The position numbers and the translations under genes are program-made. A stretch of DNA of 22,636 nucleotides, from IMG/VR virus record IMGVR_UViG_3300024518_001033, positions 1 to 22,636 of that record. One strand, given 5' to 3'. Numbering within the stretch: the stretch's first letter is position 1; the number at the start of each line of letters is the position of its first letter. The notes below the pieces were generated by a model, which was not told the origin of the DNA, searched no databases, and saw nothing but the letters and a program-made list of their open reading frames with translations. Positions 12,319 through 20,788 of the stretch are shown here, in pieces. This stretch comes from a virus.

Positions 12319-13647
12319 GTGCGTGGCAGAACCCTCAACACCAAGACAGCCAGGGTGTTTGTGCCATTATTGGAGCCGGCCAGATACAAGGGCGCTCATG
12401 GTGGCAGGGGAAGTGGCAAGTCACATTTCTTTGCTGAACGATTGGTAGTCGATAGTTGCAATGAACCTGGAGACAATGCCGGCGAAGGACTCAGGTCTGT
12501 CTGTATTCGTGAGGTACAAAAGGATTTAGCCCAGTCAGCCAAACTGCTTATCGAGCAGAAGATGTCGAAACTCGGTGTTGGTGAGAGTGATGGGTTCAAG
12601 ATATTTCGTGACCACATCCAGACTCCAGGTGATGGGATAATCATCTTCAAGGGCATGAACGATTACACCGCTGACTCCATAAAGAGCCTGGAGAATTTTA
12701 AGAGGGGTTGGTGGGAGGAATCACAAACCGCGACATCCCACAGTTTGAAGCTGTACAGGCCCACATTCCGGGCAGATGGTTCGGAGCGTTGGTTCTCATG
12801 GAATCCACGCAGAAAGACTGACCCTGTTGATATGTTGCTGCGCGGTCCTGAAAAACCTACTGGTGCTGTGGTCATTGAATCGAACTGGAACAACAACCCA
12901 TTCAAGCCGGCAGAGCAGGAACAAGAGCGTAAAGACACACTGAGAACCGATCCTGACCAATATCCTCATATTTGGGACGGTCACTATGTAAGTCTCATTG
13001 AGGGAGCCTATTACGGGAAGTGCTTAACCGAGGCACGGCAGGCCAATCGTATTGGCAATGTTGCTGCTGACCCATTGATGACTTATCACGCATTCTTCGA
13101 TATTGGTGGAACAGGTGCCAAGGCTGATGCTGTGGCTATATGGATAGCGCAGTTCATCGGTAAGGAAATACGAGCACTGAACTACTACGAGGCAGTCAGC
13201 CAGCCACTTGCAACACACCTGACATGGATGCGTGAGGAAGGATACAAGCCTGGAAACACCAAGATATGGCTACCGCACGATGGAACCCAGGGCGACAAGG
13301 TGTTCGATGTTAGCTATGAATCTGCTATACGTGCCGCACAGTACGAGGTTGAGGTAGTTCCGAACCAGGGCAAGGGCGCGGCTAAGATGCGGGTTGAGTC
13401 AGGCCGGCGATACTTCCCAAGCATCTGGTTCAATGAGGCTACGACATCTGGTGGTGTTGATGCTTTGGGTTGGTATCACGAGAAGAAGGACGAGAACAGA
13501 GACATAGGATTAGGCCCAGAACACGACTGGTCGAGTCATGGTTCAGATGCCTTCGGCTTGATGTGTGTGGCTGCAGAGCAGATAATGACCGGAACGTCAA
13601 TTATAGACAACCCATACAAGGGGTTTGAAAGTGGATACGCAGCATAA
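12319..13647 (+). CDS. Terminase large subunit (442 aa)
   Basis: GTG start immediately after the small subunit stop. Walker A GGRGSGKS at residues 28-35 and WWEES with Glu133/Glu134 as Walker B form the packaging ATPase. The C-terminal nuclease has likely metal-binding Asp261 (in FDIGGTGAKADA), Asp321 (LPHDGT) and Asp410 (HGSDAF). This is the Terminase_3-type ATPase-nuclease of headful-packaging phages, at a usual length for that group. It cuts concatemeric DNA and pumps it into the prohead through the portal. TAA overlaps the portal ATG by one base. Confidence 0.9.
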   Translation: MRGRTLNTKTARVFVPLLEPARYKGAHGGRGSGKSHFFAERLVVDSCNEPGDNAGEGLRSVCIREVQKDLAQSAKLLIEQKMSKLGVGESDGFKIFRDHIQTPGDGIIIFKGMNDYTADSIKSLENFKRGWWEESQTATSHSLKLYRPTFRADGSERWFSWNPRRKTDPVDMLLRGPEKPTGAVVIESNWNNNPFKPAEQEQERKDTLRTDPDQYPHIWDGHYVSLIEGAYYGKCLTEARQANRIGNVAADPLMTYHAFFDIGGTGAKADAVAIWIAQFIGKEIRALNYYEAVSQPLATHLTWMREEGYKPGNTKIWLPHDGTQGDKVFDVSYESAIRAAQYEVEVVPNQGKGAAKMRVESGRRYFPSIWFNEATTSGGVDALGWYHEKKDENRDIGLGPEHDWSSHGSDAFGLMCVAAEQIMTGTSIIDNPYKGFESGYAA

Positions 13648-15971
13648 TGGCTGACATGAGAAAGACGGCAAACAAGGACCTGCTGGTTAAAATACGTGGC
13701 AGGTACACCATCATGTTCGATGCAGACCATGAGAACCGATTGCAGGGCATGCAGGACCTGAAGTTTGCCCTCATTCCTGGTTGGCAGTGGGAAGACAACA
13801 TGAAGCAGGAGCGTGGTCTACGTCCCTGTTATGAGTTCAACAAATTAAGACCCTACGGCAAGCGCATCATCAACGAGATGAGAGCTAACAGGCCACAGGG
13901 TAAAGTCCGTGCTGTTGAGGGCGGCGATGTTGAAACCGCTGAAATCAATGAGGGACTTGTCAGGAATATCTGGAATGTATCCGATGGCGATACGATCATT
14001 GACTACGCTGCTGAGTATCAAATTAACGCAGGGTATGGTGCATGGCGTGTTGATACTGAATATGCCGATGACAGCATGTTCGAGCAGGACATCTGCATCA
14101 AGTCGATTGAGAACCCGTTTTGTTTGTACTGGGACCCATCAGCAAAGGACTCGTTAAAGCGTGATGCTGAAGACTGGATACTGACTGAAAAAGTATCACA
14201 CAGGGCATTCGAGGCTAAGTACGGCACAAAGGCCCAAAAGAGTAACTTCGAAGATGCGCTCGAGTTTGATGATGATGAGGACTGGCAAGACGATGACACG
14301 GTGCGTGTTGGTGAATATTGGTACAAACAACCTTACAAGAAAGAACTCTGGAAAGTACAGATGGATGATGATGTACTGGTGGTTGATTCCGAATCGGATG
14401 AAGCGCGGGGCATTCCAAAGAAGGCAATCATTGACCGTCGTGAGGTAATGACCAACAAGATTATGTGGTGTGTTGTCTCTGGCAGTGCAATCCTCGAAGG
14501 TCCATCTGAATGGGCTGGCAGCCACTTTCCGTTCGTGGTGGTGTTCGGTGATTACGTTGTTATTGATGGCAGACCGTACTGGTGGGGCTTGCCACGCTTT
14601 GCAAAAGATGCGCAACGCTCATACAACATCAGTCGTACAGCCATTGAGGAAACCATAGCTCAAGCACCCAAGTCGGTATTCTGGGCAACACCAGACCAAG
14701 CTAAGGGATTGACAGATCAGTGGGCAACAGCACACAAGAAGAACCTGCCATACATGCTCTATAACCCTGATGTGAAGGCGCCCGGACCACCAGCACGAAT
14801 GGGTGGTGCTGATATTCCCATTGCACTTATGCAGCAAGCAGCGATTGACTCTGAAGACTTGAAGGAGGTCATTGGACTACCTGATGCCTCGATGGGTCGC
14901 AGTGGTGATGAGAAGTCAGGACGGGCTATTTACGCAAGACAACAGCAGGGACAGATAGCAACCTTCAACTTTCCTGATAACCAGGCAAAGGGCATTGGCA
15001 GGACATTTGAAATCATCATTGACCTGATTCCTGAGGTTTATGATACAGAACGGGAACTGCGTGTACTGGGTTCTGATGGTTCTGAAAGCTATGTTGAAGT
15101 GAACAAGGTGGTGTTCGATCCTGTTGAAAACCGGGCTGTACGTGTGAACGATTTGGCACAGGGCAAGTATGACTATGTGATTACATCAGGTCCGAGTTTC
15201 AGCACATTACGACAAGAGGCGGCAGAAACTTACATGTCACTCACACAAGGTATGCCTGAACTGATGGGTGTTGCCGGCGACTTGATTATGAAGTCAATGG
15301 ACTTGCCTTATGCTGAAGACATTGCCGACAGGTTGAAGACACTGCTGCCACCACATATCCAGCAGATGATTGACAAGGACCAGGATATCCCGCCAGAAGT
15401 GCAGCAAATGATGCAGCAGGCAGAGCAAGCTATGGCCCAGGTGCAGGAATTTGGGTCATTGGTTCAAGCAGCGGCTCAAGAACTTGAAGAAGAGAAGTCT
15501 GTCAGTGAGCAGAAGAAGGCAGAGATTCGTACAGAACTTGCCCAACTTAAGCAGGCAGAGGCTGAGTTCAATGCTCGAATAGCGCAGGAAATGTCCAAAC
15601 TTGTGAAAGAAGGCGCCAACCTGACGCAGAAAGAGGCCAATCTTGTGGTCAAGGGTGCCGAGGTCAAAGAGGCATCTGTTGCTGCTGGTGTATCGCTCGA
15701 GCAGCGTGAGACAGGTGCAATGGAGCTATCTGTCAAGGTTGATGACGTCCTTTCGCAGTTTATGACACAGGCAGACCAGGCTATTGGTGTGATGCGGCAA
15801 CAGGCTGATGATGCTGACATTAAGATTAACCGCAAGGTGATTGGCGGAAAAACCTCTCGTGAGGGTGGTAGACTCACCGCAGAGGTAGAATTTGATGATG
15901 GCAGCATGAAGAGTATCAGTGCTGTCAGAGACAAAGGTGATTTAAGAATAGTTCCTGACTCCGAGGAATAA
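13647..15971 (+). CDS. P22-type portal protein (774 aa)
   Basis: The ATG overlaps the terminase stop. The N-terminal region (FEFNKLRPYGKRIINEMRAN-like stretch around residues 66-87, then ENPFCLYWDPSAK about 155-167) is the P22 portal pattern. A central part (WGLPRFAKDAQRSYNIS) follows. The last ~250 residues are a long helical, Gln/Glu-rich coiled coil (QQMMQQAEQAMAQVQEF onward), as in the barrel of the P22 portal. At 774 aa it is slightly longer than P22 gp1 (725 aa). It forms the dodecameric ring at one capsid vertex, through which DNA enters and leaves, and docks gp4. Confidence 0.85.
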   Translation: MADMRKTANKDLLVKIRGRYTIMFDADHENRLQGMQDLKFALIPGWQWEDNMKQERGLRPCYEFNKLRPYGKRIINEMRANRPQGKVRAVEGGDVETAEINEGLVRNIWNVSDGDTIIDYAAEYQINAGYGAWRVDTEYADDSMFEQDICIKSIENPFCLYWDPSAKDSLKRDAEDWILTEKVSHRAFEAKYGTKAQKSNFEDALEFDDDEDWQDDDTVRVGEYWYKQPYKKELWKVQMDDDVLVVDSESDEARGIPKKAIIDRREVMTNKIMWCVVSGSAILEGPSEWAGSHFPFVVVFGDYVVIDGRPYWWGLPRFAKDAQRSYNISRTAIEETIAQAPKSVFWATPDQAKGLTDQWATAHKKNLPYMLYNPDVKAPGPPARMGGADIPIALMQQAAIDSEDLKEVIGLPDASMGRSGDEKSGRAIYARQQQGQIATFNFPDNQAKGIGRTFEIIIDLIPEVYDTERELRVLGSDGSESYVEVNKVVFDPVENRAVRVNDLAQGKYDYVITSGPSFSTLRQEAAETYMSLTQGMPELMGVAGDLIMKSMDLPYAEDIADRLKTLLPPHIQQMIDKDQDIPPEVQQMMQQAEQAMAQVQEFGSLVQAAAQELEEEKSVSEQKKAEIRTELAQLKQAEAEFNARIAQEMSKLVKEGANLTQKEANLVVKGAEVKEASVAAGVSLEQRETGAMELSVKVDDVLSQFMTQADQAIGVMRQQADDADIKINRKVIGGKTSREGGRLTAEVEFDDGSMKSISAVRDKGDLRIVPDSEE

Positions 15972-15986
15972 TCGGAGGTTAAAATT

Positions 15987-16014
15987 CGCCGGGAGGCGCA
16001 ACACTTGAGGGTGT
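15987..16014 (+). promoter_or_regulatory. Two small hairpins upstream of the scaffold gene
   Basis: CGCC-GGGA-GGCG at 15987-15998 folds with a GNRA-type loop, and ACAC-TTGAGG-GTGT at 16001-16014 presents the Shine-Dalgarno GAGG in its loop, six to eleven bases before the ATG at 16021. They lie in the only sizeable gap between portal and scaffold. They could tune scaffold translation. The stems are short, so this is tentative. Confidence 0.3.
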
Positions 16015-16020
16015 ATCCAG

Positions 16021-16890
16021 ATGGCAGAGGTAGATGAAGGGTATGTAGCAACAGACCCGAATTTTGGTGCAGACGCGAGTTCGGAAACGGCTGATGAACC
16101 TGTAGAGGTGGATGCCAAAGCAGCAGAGGCAGAACCGGAACCGGAAAGCGAAGGTGACTCACCACCACCCGACGAGCAAAACGTCGAGGAAAAAAGCGAT
16201 ACGTTTCAAAAGCGTATAGATAAGCTGACTGGAAGTTTCAGGGAATCTGAAAGAGAGGGTGATGCACTACGGCAGGAGGGGTTGGCTAAGGATAAGCGAA
16301 TAGCTGAACTGGAACAGCAAGCCGAGCCGCAGCAACAAGCAAAAACCCTTGCAGACTTTGAATATGATGAAGACAAGTACCGGGCCTATGTGTTTGATGA
16401 GGCGCGTTCAATTGCTGAGAAAGCAGCAAAGCGTGTGCTACAGGAACAGCAAACGGCAGTCCGGGTTGATGAAGTCACAGAGAAGTTTGCACAAAGAGAG
16501 AAAGACTTTGCCAAAACTGTTGATGACTATCTTGAGGTAACTCGAGACAAGAGTCTTAAAATCAGCGAATCGATGGCAGGGGAAATACGTAATCTCGACA
16601 TAGGTCCACAAATGGCCTATCACCTGGCTAACAACCCGGATGAGTCAAGACGTATATCCAAACTGTCAGACCGTGAAGTTGTGCGGGAAATGCAGTTGCT
16701 TGAGACAACTATGCGTTCCGAGATGGCAAAGGCAAGCAAGAAGGTCAGTGATGCACCGCCGCCGCCGGCAAAGATTCAGGGAAGGGAACCCGGAATGAAG
16801 ACGGCGACTACCGATCCACGTTCGGACAAGATGTCGGACAAGGAATGGTTCGCAGCGGAAGACAAAAGAAATGCAAAACTGAGAGGTTAG
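16021..16890 (+). CDS. Scaffolding protein (289 aa)
   Basis: An acidic, Glu/Pro-rich N-terminus (AEAEPEPESEGDSPPPDEQN) is followed by a long helical region. This includes FQKRIDKLTGSFRESEREG, KDKRIAELEQQAEPQQQA and the charged KAAKRVLQEQQTAVRVDEV. The C-terminus (KMSDKEWFAAEDKRNAKLRG) is basic, as in scaffolding proteins that contact the coat. Length (289 aa) matches P22 gp8 (303 aa). Position directly between portal and coat fits. Scaffolds drive prohead assembly and exit before DNA packaging. Confidence 0.75.
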   Translation: MAEVDEGYVATDPNFGADASSETADEPVEVDAKAAEAEPEPESEGDSPPPDEQNVEEKSDTFQKRIDKLTGSFRESEREGDALRQEGLAKDKRIAELEQQAEPQQQAKTLADFEYDEDKYRAYVFDEARSIAEKAAKRVLQEQQTAVRVDEVTEKFAQREKDFAKTVDDYLEVTRDKSLKISESMAGEIRNLDIGPQMAYHLANNPDESRRISKLSDREVVREMQLLETTMRSEMAKASKKVSDAPPPPAKIQGREPGMKTATTDPRSDKMSDKEWFAAEDKRNAKLRG

Positions 16891-16893
16891 CCA

Positions 16894-18162
16894 ATGGCTA
16901 GTACTACAATTCTCACGCCAACCATGATTACTCGGAAGGCATTGGACGTTCTGCACCAGAAGTTGAATTTTGTTGGTAACGTCAATCGCCAGTACGATGA
17001 TCGGTTTGCTGAGACAGGTGCCAAGATCGGAACCAGTCTTAATATTCGGATGCCTCCGAAGTACGTCGTTAAGACCGGTGCCAGTATCTCGCACCAGGAC
17101 CACACTGAAAGGTCAACTCCGTTGACGGTCAGCAGTCAGTACCATGTAGACGTTTCGTTTACTACGGTCGAACTGACGATGGACCTGGATGACTTTTCTG
17201 ACCGTGTGATTGACCCGGCAATGGCTCAGTTGGCCGCGAAGATTGAGGGTGATGCTTTTGCTGTCGCCTACAAACTCGTGAACAACTACACCAATGCCAG
17301 TACCGACGCTTTGATGACTTACAAGGCTTTCCAGCAGGGTGGTGCGAACATCACCAACCAACTGGGACCACTGTCACAGCGTTGTGCTTGTCTATCTCCT
17401 GACTCACAGGTTGAATTTAATGATGCCGTTAAGGGTCTTTTTCAATCCCAGGAGAACATTCGCAAGCAATACCGTGAAGGTATGATGGGTCGTACGGGTG
17501 GTTTCGATGTGTATGAAAATACACTTGTTCCAAGTCACACCACGGGTTCATTTGCTGGTTCTGCGCTTACAAACGGCACAGCATTGGGAACGGCAACGAC
17601 TACTGCAAACACCTGGGTATCCCAGACCGACCTGTCAGTTGATGGTGCTACATCGACCACCAACCTGACTGCCGGTGACATTATTACAATGTCCGGTGTT
17701 TACGATGTCCACCCCGAGACCAAGACCACTCGTGGAAAACTCAAATCGTTCGTTGTTCAGACTGCGGTCACGCTTACGACTGCTGCAACGGCATACACAG
17801 TAACGGTCAAACCCGGATTCATTTATGGGTCTGGAAACGCTTACCAGAACTGTGCATTGAGTGGTGTTTCTGATACGGACGGACTGACCTGTACCCTGAT
17901 TGGTGCAGTGTCCAGTGGCTTCGGTCAGGACTTGCAATTCCACAAGGATGCGTTCGTGTTCGCGACTGCTGACCTTGAGGATGTATCACGTTATGGTGCC
18001 TGGGGTGCTCGCGCCCAGAAAGACGGCATCAGTATGCGTGTAGCAAGGCAGTACACGATTGCGGATGATTCTGTTCCGTGTCGTATTGATGTGTTGTGGG
18101 GATTTGCGGGTTTGTACCCGGAACTCGCCAATCGGCACATGTATGAATTGGACCTGCTCTGA
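16894..18162 (+). CDS. P22-type major coat protein (422 aa)
   Basis: The start follows the scaffold stop by three bases, with GAGAGG in the scaffold end as the ribosome binding site. The N-terminus ASTTILTPTMITRKALDVLH and the ensuing LNFVGNVNRQYDDRF, then KIGTSLNIRMPPKYVVK, are characteristic of the P22 coat family. An inserted domain is present in the middle (the Thr/Ala-rich stretch around residues 220-330), consistent with the telokin-like I-domain site. The C-terminus FAGLYPELANRHMYELDLL matches the family. Length 422 aa against 430 for P22 gp5. Forms the icosahedral shell. Confidence 0.9.
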   Translation: MASTTILTPTMITRKALDVLHQKLNFVGNVNRQYDDRFAETGAKIGTSLNIRMPPKYVVKTGASISHQDHTERSTPLTVSSQYHVDVSFTTVELTMDLDDFSDRVIDPAMAQLAAKIEGDAFAVAYKLVNNYTNASTDALMTYKAFQQGGANITNQLGPLSQRCACLSPDSQVEFNDAVKGLFQSQENIRKQYREGMMGRTGGFDVYENTLVPSHTTGSFAGSALTNGTALGTATTTANTWVSQTDLSVDGATSTTNLTAGDIITMSGVYDVHPETKTTRGKLKSFVVQTAVTLTTAATAYTVTVKPGFIYGSGNAYQNCALSGVSDTDGLTCTLIGAVSSGFGQDLQFHKDAFVFATADLEDVSRYGAWGARAQKDGISMRVARQYTIADDSVPCRIDVLWGFAGLYPELANRHMYELDLL

Positions 18163-18172
18163 GGTTGATTCT

Positions 18173-18203
18173 GGGGGGCCTCTTCGGGGGTCCCCTTTTT
18201 TTT
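18173..18203 (+). terminator. Strong intrinsic terminator with UUCG loop
   Basis: GGGG (18173-18176) pairs with CCCC (18192-18195) and an inner CCTC/GGGG arm closes a UUCG tetraloop at 18183-18186, with one bulge. Eight T residues follow at 18196-18203. It lies 10 bases after the coat stop. A strong terminator just after coat isolates the next genes from the highly transcribed capsid block unless readthrough or antitermination occurs. Confidence 0.9.
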
Positions 18204-18213
18204 GGAAGGTTGC

Positions 18214-18999
18214 ATGAAAAAGAAAGACAAGAAGGAAATCCCCCACGTTTACGTAGCTACGCCCGCTTATGATGGCAAGGTCGATTGTGATTTTGCCTCA
18301 TCACTGGCTAATGCTGCGTTCGGTTGTGCTGTACTTGGTGTGAGAATGACGGCAGCAACGATGGGCAACAGTTGCTTTATTGACCTGTCACGCAACATGT
18401 TCGTGAGGATATTCCTTGAAGAACACAAAGACTGTACGCACCTGTTCTTTGTTGACAGTGACCTGAAGTTCGAAACACGGGCACTGCCTGAACTGGTACG
18501 AAACTGCACCCCGGAACGTCCTGTTGTTGCTGGTGCTTATAGGCGCAGGAATGCAGATGTTGAAGACTATCCTATCGTGTGGTCGCCACATCCTGAAATG
18601 AAGGGTGAGAACGGTGAGGATACTTTGTGGCTCGATGAGGATGATTGGCTACAGGCAGACAGGGTTGCTACTGGTTTTCTGTGTATACGCCGCGAGATTC
18701 TTGAGGAAATGGCAGCAGATGCCCAAAAGGTGGTGGTGCAGAACCAGGCGCCTATTCCACGATTGTTCTATACCTACATTGACGATGAGGGCCGCTTTGT
18801 TGGTGAGGACTTTGCATGGTGTACAGACTACGTAAAACGCTATAACAAGAAAATCAGCGTGTGGACTGACTTTGACTTTGAGCACGGCAAATTGCCTTGT
18901 AACTATGCCAAGTGGCTACGTCGTGAGGTTGAGAAATTCAAATGGAACCGGGAGAACCCGGAACCGAAATTAGGGCAAAAGCGCAGGGGTGTGGCGTAA
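18214..18999 (+). CDS. GT-A-fold glycosyltransferase-like protein (261 aa)
   Basis: ATG at 18214 with GGAAGG four bases upstream. The N-terminus HVYVATPAYDGKVDCDF (nucleotide-sugar-binding strand VATP) and SRNMFVRIFLEE near residue 59 lead to FFVDSDLKF, a DxD motif (Asp81, Asp83) of GT-A glycosyltransferases. GEDFAWCTDY (residues 197-206) matches the acidic active-site segment, and VATGFLCIRREIL precedes it. The activity would be transfer of a sugar from an activated donor to an unknown acceptor. It is the first gene after the terminator, and its stop overlaps the methyltransferase start. Confidence 0.7.
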   Translation: MKKKDKKEIPHVYVATPAYDGKVDCDFASSLANAAFGCAVLGVRMTAATMGNSCFIDLSRNMFVRIFLEEHKDCTHLFFVDSDLKFETRALPELVRNCTPERPVVAGAYRRRNADVEDYPIVWSPHPEMKGENGEDTLWLDEDDWLQADRVATGFLCIRREILEEMAADAQKVVVQNQAPIPRLFYTYIDDEGRFVGEDFAWCTDYVKRYNKKISVWTDFDFEHGKLPCNYAKWLRREVEKFKWNRENPEPKLGQKRRGVA

Positions 19000-19508
19000 T
19001 GGAATTATTGATTGGGTGCGGAAACCAACGCAAGAAACAGGTCACTATTCCCGATATACCAAAGCAGTGGACTGAGCTTGTGACGTTGGATATTGATGAA
19101 TCATGCAATCCAACCTACTGCCATGACCTGACCAACCTGCCGCTACCGTTCGATGACAATATGTTCGATGAAATACATGCCTATGAGGTTCTCGAGCATA
19201 CCGGTGCGCAGGGTGACTGGAAATTCTTCTTTAACCAGTTCTACGAGTTCTGGCGCATATTAAAGCCCGGTGGTTATTTGATTGGCACGAGTCCAATGTG
19301 GGATTCAATGTGGGCATGGGGTGATCCTGGTCATACACGAATAATCAGTTCAGGTTCTCTGGTGTTCCTGTCGCAGAAAGAATACACCGCACAGGTTGGT
19401 AAGAATGCGATGACAGACTATCGTGCCTACTGGGAGGGTGATTTTGACCTGGTTGGCAAGGAGGAATCAGAGGAAACGTTCGGGTTTGTGCTGCAAGCAG
19501 TGAAGTGA
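18999..19508 (+). CDS. Class I SAM-dependent methyltransferase (169 aa)
   Basis: The ATG shares one base with the upstream stop. The N-terminal MELLIGCGNQ (residues 1-10) is motif I of the SAM-binding fold, with Asp31/Asp33 in TLDIDES as motif II. DLTNLPLPFDDNMFDEIHA (residues 43-61) and EVLEH (63-67) are motif III/IV of Methyltransf_11-type enzymes, followed by WRILKPGGYLIGTSPMWD. Small-molecule or sugar methylation is the usual activity of this subfamily when it sits with glycosyltransferases. Shorter than average because the region before motif I is absent. Stop overlaps the GTG of the radical SAM gene. Confidence 0.75.
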   Translation: MELLIGCGNQRKKQVTIPDIPKQWTELVTLDIDESCNPTYCHDLTNLPLPFDDNMFDEIHAYEVLEHTGAQGDWKFFFNQFYEFWRILKPGGYLIGTSPMWDSMWAWGDPGHTRIISSGSLVFLSQKEYTAQVGKNAMTDYRAYWEGDFDLVGKEESEETFGFVLQAVK

Positions 19509-20371
19509 CTGACTTTTTTGATGAGTTGGAAAAGACATCGTCGGCAGAGGATTACTTCGATGAAATGCGCCGCAACTACATGCACCAACCCAACGAGATA
19601 AGCCTTGAGACATTCTCGTATTGCAATGCAAGCTGTACCTTTTGTCCTTATCCTGTTCTCGAGCGCAAGGGCGATAGAATGCCTGATGAACTCATTGACC
19701 GTGTTATTGGTGAGATGTCTGAGTTCCAGGTGCCGTTCTACTTCTCGCCATTCAAGGTAAACGAACCACTGCTTGACACAAGGCTTGAGAGTATTTGCCA
19801 GCGTGTTGATGCCCAGACTATTGCCAGTACCCGGATATTCACCAATGGGGCCGCACTAACGCAGCGTCATATCGACTGGATTGGTTCATTGAGCCGACTA
19901 CAGCATCTGTGGATCTCGTTGAACTATCACGACCAGGATGAGTATCAGCGGGTTATGGGGATACCGTTCGAGAAGACAGCAAAACGGCTTGATAACCTGC
20001 ACGGGCAGGGGTTTCCGTATGAGGTGGTGTTGAGTACTGTTGGCTTTCCAAATGAGGTCTTCAGGAATTACTGCTTTGACCGTTGGCCTGAATTTACCTC
20101 GGTTGCAATACAAAAGTCTGAATGGTTGGGGTACACTGACTCACAGGTCGATACTGTGCCGGTCACGCCGTGCTCGAGGTGGTTTGATTTATCGGTCATG
20201 TCTTCTGGCGTAGTGTCATTGTGCTGTATGGATGGTGAGGGGCAGTTCCCATTGGGAGATATCACCAGGCAGACACTTTTAGAGGTGTATAATTCACCAA
20301 ACTGGCGACGAAGGAGGGAGCAGATGTTAAGCCGGCAGGCTTATCCTGCTTGTGAAGTCTGCACATACTAG
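19505..20371 (+). CDS. Radical SAM/SPASM-domain enzyme (288 aa)
   Basis: GTG start overlapping the methyltransferase stop. Cys40-x3-Cys44-x2-Cys47 (SYCNASCTFCPYP) is the radical SAM 4Fe-4S motif, preceded by ISLETFS. The C-terminal part has Cys223 (PCSRWFDLSV), Cys240-Cys241 (SLCCMDG), GDITRQTLLEVYNSPNWRRRR and terminal Cys283-x2-Cys286, the layout of a SPASM/Twitch auxiliary cluster domain. Length is short for SPASM enzymes but complete at both ends. It would start a SAM-radical reaction on a peptide or carbohydrate substrate. Its substrate is not shown. Lies just before the gp4-like gene. Confidence 0.8.
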   Translation: MTDFFDELEKTSSAEDYFDEMRRNYMHQPNEISLETFSYCNASCTFCPYPVLERKGDRMPDELIDRVIGEMSEFQVPFYFSPFKVNEPLLDTRLESICQRVDAQTIASTRIFTNGAALTQRHIDWIGSLSRLQHLWISLNYHDQDEYQRVMGIPFEKTAKRLDNLHGQGFPYEVVLSTVGFPNEVFRNYCFDRWPEFTSVAIQKSEWLGYTDSQVDTVPVTPCSRWFDLSVMSSGVVSLCCMDGEGQFPLGDITRQTLLEVYNSPNWRRRREQMLSRQAYPACEVCTY

Positions 20372-20788
20372 ATGTCAATCACAAATTTAGAGGTTATTGA
20401 TGATGCGTTAAAGGGTCTCAATGTCATATCCGAGGTCGCAACTGCATCAGCAGAACAAGGCAAGTACGTACTGACAAAGCTCAACCAGATGATGGAAATG
20501 TGGCGTGAAGACGGCATTTCTGTTGGCTTTTTTCCCCAGTCTGCGACCACAGAGACTTGTCCAGTCCCCGACTATGCTGAACTTGCTGTCATTTCATCCC
20601 TGTCCGTTGTGATTGCGCCCAAGTACGGTGCGTCATTATCACCGGAACTGGTAGCGATTATCGACAGGAGCTATACGGCCCTGTTGAGAAAGTCTTTGTC
20701 AGAGAAACTGGACAATACCGATATGTCACACCTGCCTATTGGTCAGGGTCATTTTGGCACCCGTTACGACATTACGACTGATAACTAA
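20372..20788 (+). CDS. P22 gp4-like tail accessory factor (138 aa)
   Basis: The ATG directly follows the radical SAM stop. The helical pattern DDALKGLNVISEVATASAEQ, then YVLTKLNQMMEMWREDGISVGFFP (M-M-x-x-W-x-x-D-G), and later ELAVISSLSVVIAPKYGASL (A-P-x-Y-G) matches the gp4-like tail accessory or head-completion family (P22 gp4, 166 aa). It lines the portal and forms the first ring of the tail machine after packaging. Slightly shorter than P22 gp4. Its stop overlaps the next ATG. Confidence 0.7.
   Translation: MSITNLEVIDDALKGLNVISEVATASAEQGKYVLTKLNQMMEMWREDGISVGFFPQSATTETCPVPDYAELAVISSLSVVIAPKYGASLSPELVAIIDRSYTALLRKSLSEKLDNTDMSHLPIGQGHFGTRYDITTDN

Noticed and set aside
15476-16168. 230-aa reverse ORF under portal and scaffold
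   Set aside because: Ser/Leu-rich antisense shadow of two well-supported genes; no ribosome binding site considered convincing.
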